Assembly (NCBI RefSeq): GCF_001543145.1
Contig: NZ_CP014160.1
Coordinates: 868,001-932,000, forward strand
Length of the DNA stretch: 64,000 bases
Source of the DNA: Aerococcus sanguinicola
GTDB lineage: Bacteria > Bacillota > Bacilli > Lactobacillales > Aerococcaceae
Direction of reading: 5' to 3'
Shown: positions 16,838 through 27,825 of the stretch, one piece after another
Numbering within the stretch: position 1 is the stretch's first letter
Layout: each line of letters begins with the position of its first letter
The notes under the pieces: model-generated
The model's input: the letters and a program-made list of their open reading frames with translations, nothing else
The model's database searches: none
What the model was told of the DNA's origin: nothing
Made by a program: the position numbers and the translations under genes

Positions 16838-17402
16838 TTTCTCTTCCTTTCAATTGACGAATAACAGCTGGATAAACTTGGTGTTCCAGGTCATGGATGC
16901 GCGCTTCCAGGTCGGCCAAAGTCTCCCCCGGTCGGATGGCTAGGCTGGCTTGGCGGATAATCTCCCCGCTGTCAATGCCTGCATCCACATAATGGACGGT
17001 CACCCCGGTCTGCTCCACCCCCGCTTCATAGGCCTCACGAATGCCGTGACGCCCAGGAAAGGCTGGGAGAAGAGACGGATGAATATTAATAATGGCTTGG
17101 GGGTAGGCTTGGAGCAGGGGGGCATGGAGGACCCGCATGTAGCCAGCTAAAACGACCAACTCGATGGCTTCTTCCTGGCAGATTTGAAGCAAGGCTTCTT
17201 CATAGGCTTGGCGGCTCGGGAAGTCTTGGGGACTGAACTGGTAGGTCTTAATCCCTAAGTCCTGGGCGCGCTCTAGGGCATAAGCCCCCGCTTGGTCCGA
17301 GAAGAGAAAGACAATCTCAATCCCTTCCTGACCCTTTGAAAAAGCTTGGGCCAAGGCCTGGAAGTTGGACCCATTACCGGATGCAAAGACAGCACAACGC
17401 AT
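16830..17402 (-). CDS. purN: Phosphoribosylglycinamide formyltransferase
   Basis: 190 residues from the ATG at 17402, which has a full AGGAGG site; the open frame extends further upstream but without a start signal. MRCAVFASGNGSNFQAL binds the phosphoribosyl substrate; NIHPSLLPAFPG contains the catalytic Asn and His, and VHYVDAGIDSGEII the catalytic Asp. It formylates GAR with 10-formyl-THF. Ten bases separate it from purM. Confidence 0.95.
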   Translation of the reverse strand: MRCAVFASGNGSNFQALAQAFSKGQEGIEIVFLFSDQAGAYALERAQDLGIKTYQFSPQDFPSRQAYEEALLQICQEEAIELVVLAGYMRVLHAPLLQAYPQAIINIHPSLLPAFPGRHGIREAYEAGVEQTGVTVHYVDAGIDSGEIIRQASLAIRPGETLADLEARIHDLEHQVYPAVIRQLKGRENA

Positions 17403-17412
17403 AAAGACCTCC

Positions 17413-18450
17413 TTAGCGAATCTGGATGGCTCGGTCATCATCCTCGACAACCTGGCCGATAACATAAGCGGTTTCTCCGGCATCCTCTAAGGCAGCTAAG
17501 ACCGCATCACGTTCGTTAGGGGCCACCGCTGCCACCATGCCGATTCCCATATTGAAGATTTCGTAAAGATCGGCTTCAGAAATTTGACCATAGTGGGCCA
17601 GGGCCTTGAAAATATCTAAGACAGGCCAGGTCCCCCGGTCGATCTGGGCACAGAGCCCTTCAGGCAGCATGCGGGGAATATTTTCGACAAAGCCGCCCCC
17701 TGTAATATGGGCCAGGCCATGGATTTTCCCTGTTCGTACCAGGGGTAGGAGGGACGCCACATAGATCCGGGTCGGCTTGAGCAATTCCTCTCCCAGGCTG
17801 GCAGCTTGGGGTAATAAATCTAAGGGAGCGTCGAGTGCGAAGTCATGGTCCTTGAAGAAGACCTTGCGCACCAGGGAATAACCATTGGAATGGAGGCCTG
17901 AAGAAGCTAGGCCAATAAGGATATCCCCTGCTTGGACGTCACTTTTTTGGATCAGGGTCTTGCGGTCAGCTAAGCCCACCGCAAAGCCGGCCAAGTCAAA
18001 GTCGTCCCCGGTGTACATGTCCGGCATCTCGGCCGTCTCTCCGCCGATCAGGGCTGCACCAGCTTCTTGGCAGCCCGTGCAGACCCCCTTGACAATGGCT
18101 TCGATAATCGCCGGATCGTTCTTGGCCACGGCTAGGTAATCGAGGAAGAAGAGGGGCTCCGCTCCCTGGGCCAGGATATCGTTGACGCACATGGCCACGC
18201 AATCGATCCCAATTTGGTCGTAGACCTGGGCTTGGATGGCGAGCAGGAGCTTGGTCCCTACCCCATCTGTTCCTGAGACGAGGACGGGATCTTGGTAGTT
18301 AAAATCTTTCAAAGCGAAGGCAGCCCCGAATCCCCCTAGTTGGCTGAGGACTTCTGGACGCTGGGTTTTTCGGACATGTTTGGCCATGCGGCGGACGGCT
18401 TCATAGCCTGCGGTCACATCCACACCGGCTTGGCTGTAGGCATTATCCAT
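17413..18450 (-). CDS. purM: Phosphoribosylformylglycinamidine cyclo-ligase
   Basis: 345-residue AIR synthetase, which closes the imidazole ring using ATP. Starts [19 protein letters not shown]; the [12 protein letters not shown] motif is the ATP/metal signature shared with PurL, followed by [11 protein letters not shown] and [13 protein letters not shown]. The start overlaps the end of purF by 8 bases. Confidence 0.96.
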   Translation of the reverse strand: MDNAYSQAGVDVTAGYEAVRRMAKHVRKTQRPEVLSQLGGFGAAFALKDFNYQDPVLVSGTDGVGTKLLLAIQAQVYDQIGIDCVAMCVNDILAQGAEPLFFLDYLAVAKNDPAIIEAIVKGVCTGCQEAGAALIGGETAEMPDMYTGDDFDLAGFAVGLADRKTLIQKSDVQAGDILIGLASSGLHSNGYSLVRKVFFKDHDFALDAPLDLLPQAASLGEELLKPTRIYVASLLPLVRTGKIHGLAHITGGGFVENIPRMLPEGLCAQIDRGTWPVLDIFKALAHYGQISEADLYEIFNMGIGMVAAVAPNERDAVLAALEDAGETAYVIGQVVEDDDRAIQIR

Positions 18451-19951
18451 GCTTTTCCTCCCTTTCTTCTAAGGCGCGGTAGTATTCTTCGGCATAGTCA
18501 TAGAGGCCGGTCGGGTAGTCGCCGTTAAAGTAGGCCATGCAGAGACCCCCGTAAGGTGCATGGCTTTCTAGACCAATCCCTTCCATCAGACCTTCCTCAC
18601 TGAGAAAAGCCAGGGAGTCGGCCCCTATCAAGTCGCAGATCTCATCCACGTCATGGTTGGCAGCGATCAATTCGCGGGTCGTTGAAATATCAATCCCGTA
18701 GAAACAAGGGTACTTAAGGGGCGGACAGGCAATCCGGACATGGACTTCCTTGGCGCCTGCCTCGCGCAAGAGGCTGACGATCCGCTTGGAAGTCGTCCCC
18801 CGCACAATGGAGTCATCCACCATGACCACCCGCTTGCCTTCCAGCAATTTACGGACGGCCGATAATTTCATACGGACTCCGCGCTCCCGCTCTTCCTGGC
18901 TGGGCTGGATAAAGGTCCGGCCCACATACTGGTTCTTCACCAGGGCCATTTCATTGGGGAGCTGGGCCGCTTCCGCATAACCGCTAGCCGCTGATAGAGA
19001 GGAATTGGGGACGCCGACCACGAAATCAGCCCCTGGCGCTGGCGCTTCCTGGGCCAGGCGCGCCCCGCATTGCTTGCGAGCTGTGTGCACATTAATGTCA
19101 TGGATAGTAGAATCCGGACGGGCAAAATAAATATATTCCATGGAACAAATGGCCTGTTGACGGTCCGCCGTATAGTATTGGCGCTGAATGCCCTGGCTGT
19201 CGATAACAATGAGCTCACCCGGTTGGACATCGAAGAGGGCTTCTGCCCCAATTTGGTCCAGGGCGCAGGACTCGCTGGCCATGGCATAAGAGCCATTCGC
19301 CAATTGACCGACAACCAGAGGCCGGAAGCCATTAGGGTCACAGGCCCCAATCAAGGCTTGGTCGGTCAGCAAGATATAGGTAAAGCCTCCCTTGATTTGG
19401 TTCAGGGCGTCCTTGACTTGGTCCAAGAACTTATCTTCCTGGCTGTGGCGGATTAAGTGCATGAGGACCTCACTATCCGAAGTGGACCGGAAGATTGCCC
19501 CCTTCTTTTCCAAGTCCCGGCGCAGGGCCCGGCCATTGACCAGGTTGCCATTGTGGGCCAGGGCCATGTCCCCCGCTTCAAAATGGAAGAGGAAGGGCTG
19601 GATATTGTGGAGGGAGTGCTCGCCTGACGTGGCATAGCGCACATGTCCCAGGGCAGCCCGGCCTTGGAGATAGTCGAATTGGTCCTTGGCCTTAAAGATT
19701 TCACTGACTAGGCCCAGGCCCCGGATATCCTTCATCTGTCCCTGGCTGTCCAGTGCGGTAATCCCCGCTCCTTCCTGGCCCCGGTGTTGGAGGGCCATGA
19801 GTCCGTAGAAGACCAGGCGGGAAGCCTGGCTGTGGTTCCAGATTCCAATCAAGCCGCATTCTTCATGGGGCAGGTCATAGTGGGCCTCATCAATATAGGT
19901 AGACAGGTAGTCCCCTTCAGAAACTATTTGCTTGTGGCATTCAGTTGACAC
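18443..19951 (-). CDS. purF: Amidophosphoribosyltransferase
   Basis: The committed enzyme of the pathway: PRPP + glutamine to phosphoribosylamine. The N-terminal nucleophile glutaminase domain begins at the Cys of [12 protein letters not shown], so a propeptide of about 30 residues must be removed; this is longer than the usual ~10. The phosphoribosyltransferase PRPP loop is [18 protein letters not shown] at 19951 has AAGGGG at 7 bases; an ATG at 19969 with a weaker site is the alternative. Either start lies inside the end of purL, so translation is coupled. Confidence 0.93.
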   Translation of the reverse strand: MSTECHKQIVSEGDYLSTYIDEAHYDLPHEECGLIGIWNHSQASRLVFYGLMALQHRGQEGAGITALDSQGQMKDIRGLGLVSEIFKAKDQFDYLQGRAALGHVRYATSGEHSLHNIQPFLFHFEAGDMALAHNGNLVNGRALRRDLEKKGAIFRSTSDSEVLMHLIRHSQEDKFLDQVKDALNQIKGGFTYILLTDQALIGACDPNGFRPLVVGQLANGSYAMASESCALDQIGAEALFDVQPGELIVIDSQGIQRQYYTADRQQAICSMEYIYFARPDSTIHDINVHTARKQCGARLAQEAPAPGADFVVGVPNSSLSAASGYAEAAQLPNEMALVKNQYVGRTFIQPSQEERERGVRMKLSAVRKLLEGKRVVMVDDSIVRGTTSKRIVSLLREAGAKEVHVRIACPPLKYPCFYGIDISTTRELIAANHDVDEICDLIGADSLAFLSEEGLMEGIGLESHAPYGGLCMAYFNGDYPTGLYDYAEEYYRALEEREEKHG

Positions 19952-22152
19952 GTTAAGGCCCCTTCCCATAGTGCTTGTAATTCTTCGACATCGGCTTCAA
20001 TTTGCCCATCATCAGCTGTTAGGCGGTAGCTGGCTTCGGTCGTCACCCGACCTAATAAGTTAAATGTGTCGCCAAAGTCAGCTTCAAAAGCCGCCTGTTT
20101 ATCGGGATGCACACTGACAATAAAGCGCGACTGGTTTTCGCTGAAGACTTGGCGGATGGGGCCTGGATAAGTCGCTTCTAGGCCCAATCCGGTCTTAAAG
20201 GCAGACTCCGCTAAAGCGACAGCCAAGCCCCCCTCGCTCAGGTCGTGGGCAGAGGCCAGGTAGCCTGCTTGGATGGCCTTGAGAACCGCTTCTTGGTTGG
20301 CAGCTTCTTGGTCGAGGTCGAAGTCAAAGAGTTGGCCCGAAATTTGGCCGATCTCTAAGTACTGGAGCTCAGACCCGTTGAAGGCATCACTGGTCACCCC
20401 GATGCTGTAGATCAGGTCCCCAGCCTGCTTGAAGCTTTGCGTGGTGATTTCTGAAAGATCCCGGATTAAACCGACCATGCCAATCATCGGCGTTGGGTAA
20501 ATGGCTTGGCCATTGCTTTCATTATTTAAGGAAACATTGCCTGAAATCACTGGCGTCTTGAGCTGGCGGCAGGCTTGGGCGATGCCAGCAGCGGACTGGG
20601 CGAGTTCATAGAAGATTTCCGGATCTTCTGGGTTGCCGTAGTTCAAGCAGTCCGTGATGGCGAGGGGTTGGCCCCCGCTAGCGACGATATTGCGGGCTGC
20701 TTCACTGACCGCCATTTGGCCCCCGCGTTCAGGATCTAGGTAAATATAGCGGGCATTGCAGTCGGTCGTCATGGCGAGGGCTTTTTGGGTGCCACGGATG
20801 CGGAGAACAGCGGCATCGCTCCCCGGTCCTTGGACGGTTGAGGTCCGGACCATGCTGTCATAGCTTTCATAGACCGACCGTTTGGAGGCGATGGTCCCCT
20901 GTTGGAGGAGGGCTTCCAAGGTCGCTTTGGCATCAGTGAATTGGGGCTGGTATTGGCTAGCGGTCGCTTGGGCTAAACGCTCAGGCCGCTTTCCTTGGCG
21001 CTGGTATTCAGGAGCTGATTCAGCTAAGGCATCCACCGGCACATTGGCTACTTCTTGGCCCTGGTGGAAGAGCCGGTAGCGGCCATCATCCGTTACTTCG
21101 CCGATCTTAACCGCATGGAGCTTGTACTTGTCGAAGATGGCTTGAATCTTGGCTTCCTTGCCCTTCTTCACACAGAGGAGCATCCTTTCCTGGGACTCGG
21201 ACAGCATCATTTCGTAAGGGGTCATATCTTTTTCGCGTTGGGGAACTTGGTCGAGGTTGAGGCGGAGTCCTGTTCCTGCCTTGGAGGCCATTTCAGAGCT
21301 TGAAGACACCAGACCTGCCGCCCCCATATCCTGGATGCCGACCAATTCGTCCTGGCAAGTTTGGATCACTTCCAGGCAGGCTTCCAGGAGGAGTTTCTCC
21401 ATAAAGGGATCGCCCACTTGGACAGCTGACCGTTGACTCTCGTGCTCATCGCTAAATTCCGCACTGGCGAAGGTAGCTCCGTGGATGCCGTCCCGACCCG
21501 TCTTAGCCCCGACATAGAGGATGGTATTACCGACGCCGGCTGCCCGGCCCTTTTGGATATCTTTTTGGTCCATGAGGCCGACACACATCACATTGACTAG
21601 GGGGTTGCCGCGGTAGCAATTATCGAAGGCGATCTCGCCTCCCACCGTCGGAATACCGATACAGTTGCCGTAACCCGCAATCCCGTTGATCACTTCTTGG
21701 TAGATGTACTTGGTCCGGGCATCATCTAATTCACCGAAGCGCAAAGAATCCAAAACAGCGATGGGGCGAGCCCCCATACTGAAGATATCGCGGATAATCC
21801 CGCCGACCCCAGTGGCCGCCCCTTCATAGGGTTCAACCGCTGAGGGGTGGTTGTGGCTCTCAGCCTTGAAGACCACGGCCTGACCATCGCCAATATCCAC
21901 AATCCCGGCTCCCTCACCTGGCCCTTGGAGAACCTGGGGCCCTTCAGAAGGGAAGGTCCGCAAGATTGGCTTGGTGTTCTTGTAGGAGCAGTGTTCACTC
22001 CACATGACCGAGAAGAGGCCGGTCTCTGTGTAATTGGGCAGGCGGCCGAGGATCTTATCCCGGATCAAGGCATACTCCTCATCCGTCAAGCCCCATTCTT
22101 GGTAGATCTTCTGCTCTTGGATTGCTTCTGCTGTCAGTTCTTGTGTCGCCAT
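19924..22152 (-). CDS. purL: FGAM synthase subunit PurL
   Basis: A 742-residue protein of the small PurL type, which works as a complex with PurS and PurQ to convert FGAR to FGAM with ATP and ammonia channelled from Pur[14 protein letters not shown] near residue 50 and [18 protein letters not shown] are the family signatures, followed by the second ATP-fold half ([14 protein letters not shown]). Length fits the three-subunit Firmicute enzyme, not the ~1300-residue single chain. It overlaps the purQ stop by one base. Confidence 0.96.
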   Translation of the reverse strand: MATQELTAEAIQEQKIYQEWGLTDEEYALIRDKILGRLPNYTETGLFSVMWSEHCSYKNTKPILRTFPSEGPQVLQGPGEGAGIVDIGDGQAVVFKAESHNHPSAVEPYEGAATGVGGIIRDIFSMGARPIAVLDSLRFGELDDARTKYIYQEVINGIAGYGNCIGIPTVGGEIAFDNCYRGNPLVNVMCVGLMDQKDIQKGRAAGVGNTILYVGAKTGRDGIHGATFASAEFSDEHESQRSAVQVGDPFMEKLLLEACLEVIQTCQDELVGIQDMGAAGLVSSSSEMASKAGTGLRLNLDQVPQREKDMTPYEMMLSESQERMLLCVKKGKEAKIQAIFDKYKLHAVKIGEVTDDGRYRLFHQGQEVANVPVDALAESAPEYQRQGKRPERLAQATASQYQPQFTDAKATLEALLQQGTIASKRSVYESYDSMVRTSTVQGPGSDAAVLRIRGTQKALAMTTDCNARYIYLDPERGGQMAVSEAARNIVASGGQPLAITDCLNYGNPEDPEIFYELAQSAAGIAQACRQLKTPVISGNVSLNNESNGQAIYPTPMIGMVGLIRDLSEITTQSFKQAGDLIYSIGVTSDAFNGSELQYLEIGQISGQLFDFDLDQEAANQEAVLKAIQAGYLASAHDLSEGGLAVALAESAFKTGLGLEATYPGPIRQVFSENQSRFIVSVHPDKQAAFEADFGDTFNLLGRVTTEASYRLTADDGQIEADVEELQALWEGALTCQLNATSK

Positions 22153-22838
22153 TAAGCTTGCCCTCCTAAGTTCTTCTCATAAGTGTCCCGCATCGATTCA
22201 AAAACCCGCAGGCCGTCAACGCCGCCAATCAAGGCCTCTACCGCCCTTTCTGGATGGGGCATGAGGCCGATCACATTGCCCGCCTGGTTGCAGATCCCCG
22301 CAATATTAGCCGTTGACCCATTCGGATTGTCCCCCGCATAGGTAAAAACAATCTGCTGGTTGGCGCGCAATTCCTCTAAGGTAGCTGGATCGCAGTAATA
22401 ATTGCCTTCGCCATGGGCAATGGGCAGGCTGATTGCTTCCCCAGCTTGGTAGCGGCTAGTGAAGGCCGTCTGGTTGTTTTCCACCTTTAAGGTTTGGTGC
22501 TTGCAAACAAAGTGGAGGTCGCGGTTGCGCAAGAAGGCCCCAGGCAAGAGCCCCGCCTCACAGAGAATCTGAAAACCATTGCAGGTCCCTAAGACTAACT
22601 TGCCTGATTCTGCGAAAGCTTTTAAGGCTGTCATAATAGGGGTAAAACGAGCGATGGCCCCAGAGCGCAAGTAGTCGCCAAAGGAAAAGCCGCCCGGTAC
22701 CATGACTGCATCATAGCCCGACAAGTCGCTGGCGTCAGAAGAGACAAAGGCCACCTCTTCACCCAGGATGTCCCGGATGGCGTGGAACATATCCTCGTCG
22801 CAATTGGAACCTGGAAATTGAATCACAGCAAAGTTCAT
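22152..22838 (-). CDS. purQ: FGAM synthase glutaminase subunit PurQ
   Basis: 228-residue class I glutamine amidotransferase. [17 protein letters not shown] is the PurQ N-terminus; LGTCNGFQ carries the nucleophilic cysteine and the closing [11 protein letters not shown] the catalytic His/Glu. It supplies ammonia to PurL. It sits 2 bases after purS. Confidence 0.96.
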   Translation of the reverse strand: MNFAVIQFPGSNCDEDMFHAIRDILGEEVAFVSSDASDLSGYDAVMVPGGFSFGDYLRSGAIARFTPIMTALKAFAESGKLVLGTCNGFQILCEAGLLPGAFLRNRDLHFVCKHQTLKVENNQTAFTSRYQAGEAISLPIAHGEGNYYCDPATLEELRANQQIVFTYAGDNPNGSTANIAGICNQAGNVIGLMPHPERAVEALIGGVDGLRVFESMRDTYEKNLGGQA

Positions 22839-22840
22839 GC

Positions 22841-23089
22841 TTAAGCCTCCTTAATCGTATAGCGGTAAGCTTCCATGGTGACATTGGCCAAGAGTTTGTC
22901 GCAGATGGCTTCAACGGTTGCTTGGACATCGGCGACATCCTTAGAGATTTCCAGTTCAAAGTACTTGCCCTGGCGGACGCTTTCCACTTCGCGATAGCCC
23001 ATCTGGTTGACGGCTTCTTGGATCGCTTCGCCTTGGGGATCTAAGATCGATTCCTTATAGGTTACAAAAATTTCTACTTGATACATCAT
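22841..23089 (-). CDS. purS: FGAM synthase subunit PurS
   Basis: An 82-residue small subunit that bridges PurL and PurQ and helps ammonia transfer. [20 protein letters not shown] is the family signature. Two ATGs in tandem (23089 and 23086) follow AGGAGG; the second has slightly better spacing. Its presence confirms the three-part FGAM synthase. Confidence 0.95.
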   Translation of the reverse strand: MMYQVEIFVTYKESILDPQGEAIQEAVNQMGYREVESVRQGKYFELEISKDVADVQATVEAICDKLLANVTMEAYRYTIKEA

Positions 23090-23105
23090 GGTCCTCCTTG
23101 TGGTC

Positions 23106-23825
23106 TTAAGCTTGGGTCACGGCTTCGAGTCGGCTGAGTACCGCTTCATAGAAAGGAATCATATCCCCTTCATCGTTGCGGAAGATGTCTTTGTCAAAGG
23201 ATTCTTTTGTTTCTATATCCCAGAGTCGGGCATTGTCTGGAGAAAATTCGTCAGCAAGCACAATTGCTCCATCGGCTGTGCGGCCGAATTCGAGCTTGAA
23301 ATCAACTAGGATGAGCCCAGCTTGCTTGAATAAATCAACTAAAAGGGCATTAATCTGCCGGGTCAACCGCTTAATCTCTTGGAGCTCTCCTTCCGTCGCA
23401 GCTTGGAGGAAGCGGATATTTTCATCATTGATAAAGGGGTCATTCAAGGCGTCGGCCTTGTAGAAGAATTCTAGGACCCCACCTGGAATTTCGGTTCCCT
23501 TGTCGACACCGAGCCGCTTGACAAAGCTCCCGGCGGCATAATTGCGGAAGACGACTTCTAGGGGGAACATGTCGGCTGCCTTAACCAATTCTTCACGAGC
23601 ATTTAGGACTTCCACCAGGTGGGTTGGAATGCCCCGGTCGGCTAAATAAGTGAAGATCAACTGGGTGATGGCTTGGTTGAGGGCACCCTTACCAGGGATT
23701 TCTTCCTTCTTGGCCCCGTTGCCTGCTGTGGCCTGGTTCTTGTAAACCATCTTGAGAATGCCGGCTTGGTCCGTTTGGTAGAGGTCCTTAGCCTTACCGG
23801 AATAGATTAAGTGCTTATCAGTCAT
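23106..23825 (-). CDS. purC: SAICAR synthase
   Basis: 239-residue enzyme joining CAIR and aspartate with ATP. N-terminal LIYSGKAKDLYQTD, then FRNYAAGSFVKRLG and LVDFKLEFGRTADG are the family signatures. It lies 16 bases before purS and 3 after purK. Confidence 0.96.
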   Translation of the reverse strand: MTDKHLIYSGKAKDLYQTDQAGILKMVYKNQATAGNGAKKEEIPGKGALNQAITQLIFTYLADRGIPTHLVEVLNAREELVKAADMFPLEVVFRNYAAGSFVKRLGVDKGTEIPGGVLEFFYKADALNDPFINDENIRFLQAATEGELQEIKRLTRQINALLVDLFKQAGLILVDFKLEFGRTADGAIVLADEFSPDNARLWDIETKESFDKDIFRNDEGDMIPFYEAVLSRLEAVTQA

Positions 23826-23828
23826 TAC

Positions 23829-24968
23829 TTATCCTCGCTTCCAAATTTGTGTCGCTTTAATTTCTTTTAGACTTTGATCGGTATCATCTGTCAAGAGGGT
23901 CAAGTGACCCATCTTGCGGTTCACTTTGGCCTGGTCTTTGCCGTAGAGGTGGGGGTGCCAGTGGCTGGCCTGGTCCAAGGCTTCCTCGAAAGCGGCTAGG
24001 TCTTGGCCGAGAACATTGACCATGAGTGCGGGCTGGAGGAGCCGGGGCTTGGGCAGGTCCCAGTTGCAGATGGCCCGGATATGGAGATCGAACTGGGAGA
24101 AGTCACACGCTTCAATGGTATAGTGGCCGCTATTATGCGGACGAGGAGCCAGTTCATTGATCAAAATTTTCCCATCTGCCGTTAGGAACATCTCAATCCC
24201 TAGCGTGCCGACCAAGTGGCCAGCCCGCGCAATCTGCCGGGCGACCCGATCCGCCTTAGCCTGGAGCTCTGCTGAAATCCTGGCCGGTACGATAGATTCA
24301 AAGAGAATATTGTCAGAGTGAATATTCTCGGCCACCGGGAAGGTCACCAGGTCTCCGCCCGGCTTGCCCACTGCCATAACGGACAATTCCTTGGTGAAGG
24401 GCACCCAAGCTTCCAAGATGCAGACCTGGTCCTTTATGAGTTCTGCCGCCTGGTCGATATCTTGGACTGAACGGAAAACCTGCTGGCCCTTGCCGTCATA
24501 GCCGAAACGGGTCGTCTTCAAAACAGCGGGATAGCCTAATTGGTCCAGGCCTGCTTCTAAATCAGCCAGGCTAGCTACCCGGCAATAAGGCGCCACTTGG
24601 GCCCCAGCCGCTTGGAGGAAGGCCTTCTCCGTCAAACGGTCCTGAGTCTTTGCCAAAAGCTCGGTGCCCTGGGGCAGGTAGACCCGGTCCCCCAAGGCTT
24701 GGAGGCTGTCGGTATCAATATTTTCAAATTCAAAGGTCAAGACATCGCAGGCATCCGCAAAGGCGGCTAGGGCTTCCCGGTCATCATAGGCCTTCTGGTA
24801 GTGGAAGTCCGACACCTGGGCAGCCGAACAATTAGCCCCTGGATCGAGGATGCCGACCTTAAAGCCCATAGCCTTGGCAGACTGGGCCAGCATATGTCCC
24901 AGCTGACCACCGCCGATAATTCCAATCGTTTGTCCCGGTAAGATGGTCTTAGTCAAGTTGGTCACCAC
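23829..24968 (-). CDS. purK: N5-carboxyaminoimidazole ribonucleotide synthase
   Basis: 379-residue ATP-grasp enzyme that carboxylates AIR with bicarbonate. [12 protein letters not shown] at the N-terminus and the [15 protein letters not shown] loop identify it; [19 protein letters not shown] is the C-terminal signature. The start is a GTG inside the end of purE (20-base overlap), so it depends on purE translation. Confidence 0.95.
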   Translation of the reverse strand: MVTNLTKTILPGQTIGIIGGGQLGHMLAQSAKAMGFKVGILDPGANCSAAQVSDFHYQKAYDDREALAAFADACDVLTFEFENIDTDSLQALGDRVYLPQGTELLAKTQDRLTEKAFLQAAGAQVAPYCRVASLADLEAGLDQLGYPAVLKTTRFGYDGKGQQVFRSVQDIDQAAELIKDQVCILEAWVPFTKELSVMAVGKPGGDLVTFPVAENIHSDNILFESIVPARISAELQAKADRVARQIARAGHLVGTLGIEMFLTADGKILINELAPRPHNSGHYTIEACDFSQFDLHIRAICNWDLPKPRLLQPALMVNVLGQDLAAFEEALDQASHWHPHLYGKDQAKVNRKMGHLTLLTDDTDQSLKEIKATQIWKRG

Positions 24969-25440
24969 TTTCTTTAGCAGCCTGGCGCATGGCTTGGCGG
25001 TAGGCTGTCAGACGGTCAACCAAGTCACGGTCCTGGAGGCTGAGAATCTGGACAGCCAGGAGTCCCGCATTCTTAGCGCCTGATGTCCCAATAGCCGTTG
25101 TCGCCACCGGCACCCCCCCTGGCATCTGCACAATAGAGAGGAGGGAATCCCAGCCACTCAAGGCCCGAGACTGAACAGGGACCCCAATTACCGGTAGGGT
25201 CGTCTTAGCAGCTAGCATACCTGGCAGGTGGGCCGCCCCACCTGCTCCCGCAATTATCACTTGGATGCCTCGTGCCCGCGCAGATTCGCTAAAGGCGAAC
25301 ATTTCATCCGGCATCCGGTGGGCTGAAATTACCCGCTTTTCATAAGCAATCCCAAATTGATCCAAAACCCGGCAGGCTTCACGCATGGTCTCCCAATCGG
25401 ATTTTGATCCCATAATCACTGCAACATCTGGCATTTCCAT
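24949..25440 (-). CDS. purE: N5-CAIR mutase PurE
   Basis: First gene of the operon. 163 residues; class I PurE with the GSKSDWETM phosphate site, [10 protein letters not shown] and [10 protein letters not shown] substrate loops and [11 protein letters not shown]. Rearranges N5-CAIR to CAIR. A promoter and PurBox-like site lie upstream. Confidence 0.96.
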   Translation of the reverse strand: MEMPDVAVIMGSKSDWETMREACRVLDQFGIAYEKRVISAHRMPDEMFAFSESARARGIQVIIAGAGGAAHLPGMLAAKTTLPVIGVPVQSRALSGWDSLLSIVQMPGGVPVATTAIGTSGAKNAGLLAVQILSLQDRDLVDRLTAYRQAMRQAAKESGDQLD

Positions 25441-25462
25441 AACCCCTTTCCTTTTCCCTAAT

Positions 25463-25558
25463 ACTATAACACAAGAAAATAGCTAATAACATACATTATC
25501 CTATTTTATTTTATAATTGTTCGTGTTTTGTTGTATAAACGGACCTTTTAACCGTTTA
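25463..25558 (-). promoter_or_regulatory. pur operon promoter with PurBox-like site
   Basis: On the minus strand the -10 is TATAGT (25468-25463). About 50 bp upstream lies AAACACGAACAAT (25528-25516), which matches 11 of 13 positions of the PurR PurBox AWWWCCGAACWWT. Further upstream is the palindrome ATAAACGG-N9-CCGTTTAT (25534-25558). Control by PurR and PRPP is therefore likely; purR itself is not in the window. Confidence 0.6.
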
Positions 25559-25736
25559 TTCTTTTAATACTATCAAGAAAACGAATTATGCAGAGATTGG
25601 CTTTTTAGGGATCGCTGTTAGGAAGACAATCCCTTCCGCTTTTGAACTTAATCGTTAAATGTTCAATGAAATTATATTTTGTAGTATTTATAAATAAAAA
25701 GAATATAATATAAATGAAGAAAGAAGATGACCTAAG

Positions 25737-26072
25737 ATGAAAAAGCAAGCTCTGATGACAAAGGATGAAAGCCAAGTCCTCTTCGATTTGATTGCAGGGG
25801 TCTATAATTGCAAGAAAATTTCTTTTCCCGACCAGACGAAGGAGGCTCTCCTAGAAGCCGTACAGGTCATCCAGGAAAACAAGAATATTGACCAGGCCCT
25901 TGTACTGACCTACAATACCTTGAAAAAGTTTTCTGCCAAAGAGCGGCTGGAGATTCCAGAAGTCAAGCACTTGACTGATTTTGTCCAAGATTTCTTCTAC
26001 AAACACCAAGGAAAAAAATTGAGGAATTTCTATACAGCTTATGGGGCCATGAGCGGTCCATTGATTTTTTAG
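25737..26072 (+). CDS. Hypothetical helical protein (111 aa)
   Basis: ATG at 25737 with AAGAAGATG-type weak ribosome site and a clear -10 (TATAAT) upstream. The protein is soluble, lysine-rich and predicted almost all helix (MKKQALMTKDESQVLFDLIA ... FYTAYGAMSGPLIF). No family is recognised; size and helix content recall bacteriocin immunity proteins, but nothing else supports that. It is divergent from the pur operon and is followed directly by a family C palindrome array. Confidence 0.6.
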   Translation: MKKQALMTKDESQVLFDLIAGVYNCKKISFPDQTKEALLEAVQVIQENKNIDQALVLTYNTLKKFSAKERLEIPEVKHLTDFVQDFFYKHQGKKLRNFYTAYGAMSGPLIF

Positions 26073-26079
26073 CTCGTGC

Positions 26080-26285
26080 TTGGAAGCCACAGTTGAGAGG
26101 ATTGATTGTGGCTTCAAGCTTGCTAGCCCACAATCGAAGCCTCTATTTGTGACTTCAATTTTGCCAATCCACAATCCAGGCCTCTGTTTGTGGATTCACG
26201 GCCAGGAAGCCACAATCGAGGGGATTGATTGTGGGGTCTCGATTTCGAAGCTACATTCAATGCTTCTGTTTGTGGCTTCCTAACT
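26080..26285. repeat. Family C palindrome array, set 1
   Basis: Several imperfect palindromes in tandem built on CCACAATC ... GATTGTGG and GAAGCCACA ... TGTGGCTTC. They are spaced roughly 60-70 bp apart and degenerate in between. Related arrays occur at 29886-30120 and 58671-58870. Confidence 0.55.
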
Positions 26286-26290
26286 AGATA

Positions 26291-26333
26291 AAAACACCCC
26301 AGCAGGGATCAAGTAATCCTTGCTGGGGTGTTC
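26291..26333. terminator. Terminator between the 25737 gene and purB copy 2
   Basis: AACACCCCAGCA ... TGCTGGGGTGTT hairpin with A-rich left and T-rich right flanks; bidirectional. Confidence 0.8.
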
Positions 26334-26364
26334 TATTTTAGACTGCGTAGCTTGACGCACATTT

Positions 26365-27657
26365 TTAGATGCCGAGTCGTTCAAAGATTTCATCTACCCG
26401 TTGGAGGTGGTAGTGGTAGTCGAAGGCGTCGTCAATCTCTTCAGGACTGAGGAGGTCAGTGATTTTTTCATTCCCTTCAACCAGTTCGCGGAAGTCGCGC
26501 TGGTCGTCCCAGGACTGGGCAGTCAGGGGTTGGACCAGGTCATAAGCGGCTTCCCGGGACAGGCCTTGGTCGACTAGCTTTAAAAGCAAGCGCTGGCTGT
26601 AGATCAAACCGTGGGTAGCCTGCATGTTCCGCAGCATGTTGTCGGGGAAAACCGTTAAATCTTCCACAATCTTCCCGAAGCGGCGGATCATGTAGTTAAC
26701 TAAGATCGTCGTATCCGACAAAATAATCCGCTCCGCGCTGGAATGGGAGATGTCCCGTTCATGCCAGAGGGAAACGTTCTCGTAAGCCGTTACCACGTGG
26801 CCCCGGCAGACCCGAGCCAAACCGGTCACGTTTTCGCTGGAAATGGGGTTACGCTTATGGGGCATGGCGCTGGATCCTTTTTGACCCTTGGCGAAGTATT
26901 CTTCCACTTCCCGGGTTTCTGACTTCTGGAGATGGCGGATTTCCGTAGCCATGTTTTCAATGGAAGTGGCGATCAAAGCCAAACAGGCAATATATTCGGC
27001 GTGGAGGTCGCGAGGTAAAACTTGGGTAGAAATTTCCTGGGCGCGGATGCCTAAATGGTCGCAGACATAGGCTTCGACGGCAGTTGGCACATTAGCGAAG
27101 GTCCCCACAGCTCCGGAAATCTTCCCGGCTTCAACACCCTTCGCCGCATGGTCAAAGCGGTCGATCTGGCGCTTGATTTCCGAATAATAGCGGGCCATCT
27201 TCAAGCCAAAGGTCGTCGGTTCGGCATGAACGCCATGGGTCCGGCCCATGCAGACGGTGTGCTTGTATTTTTGGGCTTTCTTTTTCAGGATCTCAAGGAA
27301 CCAAACCAAATCTTGACGGATAATGTCATTGGCCTGCTTGAGCTGGTAGCCTTGAGCGGTGTCCACCACATCAGTCGAAGTGAGGCCATAGTGGACCCAC
27401 TTGCGCTCTTCGCCTAGGGATTCAGACACACAGCGGGTGAAGGCCACCACATCGTGCCGGGTTTGGGCTTCGATTTCTTGGATGCGGTCGACATCGAAGC
27501 TTGCCTTGGCACGGATTTTTTTAACATCCTCTTGGGGAATTTCGCCAAGCTCAGCCCAGGCTTCGGCTGCTAGAATTTCAACTTCTAGCCAGCATTTGTA
27601 GCGGTTATCATCGGACCAAACTCGGGCCATTTCGGGACGGGTATATCGTGGAATCAT
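26365..27657 (-). CDS. purB: Adenylosuccinate lyase, second copy
   Basis: 430 residues, differing from the operon copy by one residue (GNEKITD instead of GNEEITD). All active-site blocks are intact, so both genes should be functional. The offset between the copies is 13,666 bp in the same orientation, making a 1.3 kb direct repeat that brackets purEKCSQLFMNHD. The 5' two thirds are identical over 743 bp (26831-27573), while the 3' part carries dozens of silent changes. It has its own extended -10 promoter and no PurBox-like site was noticed, so it may be expressed independently of the operon. Confidence 0.96.
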   Translation of the reverse strand: MIPRYTRPEMARVWSDDNRYKCWLEVEILAAEAWAELGEIPQEDVKKIRAKASFDVDRIQEIEAQTRHDVVAFTRCVSESLGEERKWVHYGLTSTDVVDTAQGYQLKQANDIIRQDLVWFLEILKKKAQKYKHTVCMGRTHGVHAEPTTFGLKMARYYSEIKRQIDRFDHAAKGVEAGKISGAVGTFANVPTAVEAYVCDHLGIRAQEISTQVLPRDLHAEYIACLALIATSIENMATEIRHLQKSETREVEEYFAKGQKGSSAMPHKRNPISSENVTGLARVCRGHVVTAYENVSLWHERDISHSSAERIILSDTTILVNYMIRRFGKIVEDLTVFPDNMLRNMQATHGLIYSQRLLLKLVDQGLSREAAYDLVQPLTAQSWDDQRDFRELVEGNEKITDLLSPEEIDDAFDYHYHLQRVDEIFERLGI

Positions 27658-27690
27658 GCGGATGCTCCTCTTTTTATGAATTTCAATGTT

Positions 27691-27700
27691 ATTATAGCAT
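27691..27700 (-). promoter_or_regulatory. Promoter of purB copy 2
   Basis: Extended -10 TGCTATAAT read leftward, about 35 bases before the start codon, with AGAGGAG as ribosome site in the leader. No good -35. Confidence 0.5.
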
Positions 27701-27775
27701 GATTTATTTTAAGCTTTGCGAGGAATTTATAAGGCAAGCTATTTAGACGGGCCTAAGGGATTTTTTGAAGAGGCC

Positions 27776-27804
27776 TTGAATCTTTAGCGGGTCTCTGCTA
27801 TGCT
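27776..27804 (+). promoter_or_regulatory. mgtE promoter
   Basis: TTGAAT (27776-27781), 17 bp spacer, TATGCT (27799-27804) with an upstream TG. It places the start of transcription just before the M-box. Confidence 0.6.
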
Positions 27805-27825
27805 AGGGGAGAAATAAGAATAAAC

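Noticed and set aside
12699..27657. Assembly artefact as the sole explanation for two purB genes
   Set aside because: The copies differ by many silent changes in the 3' third and have different flanks, so both are real; only the identical tract needs explaining.
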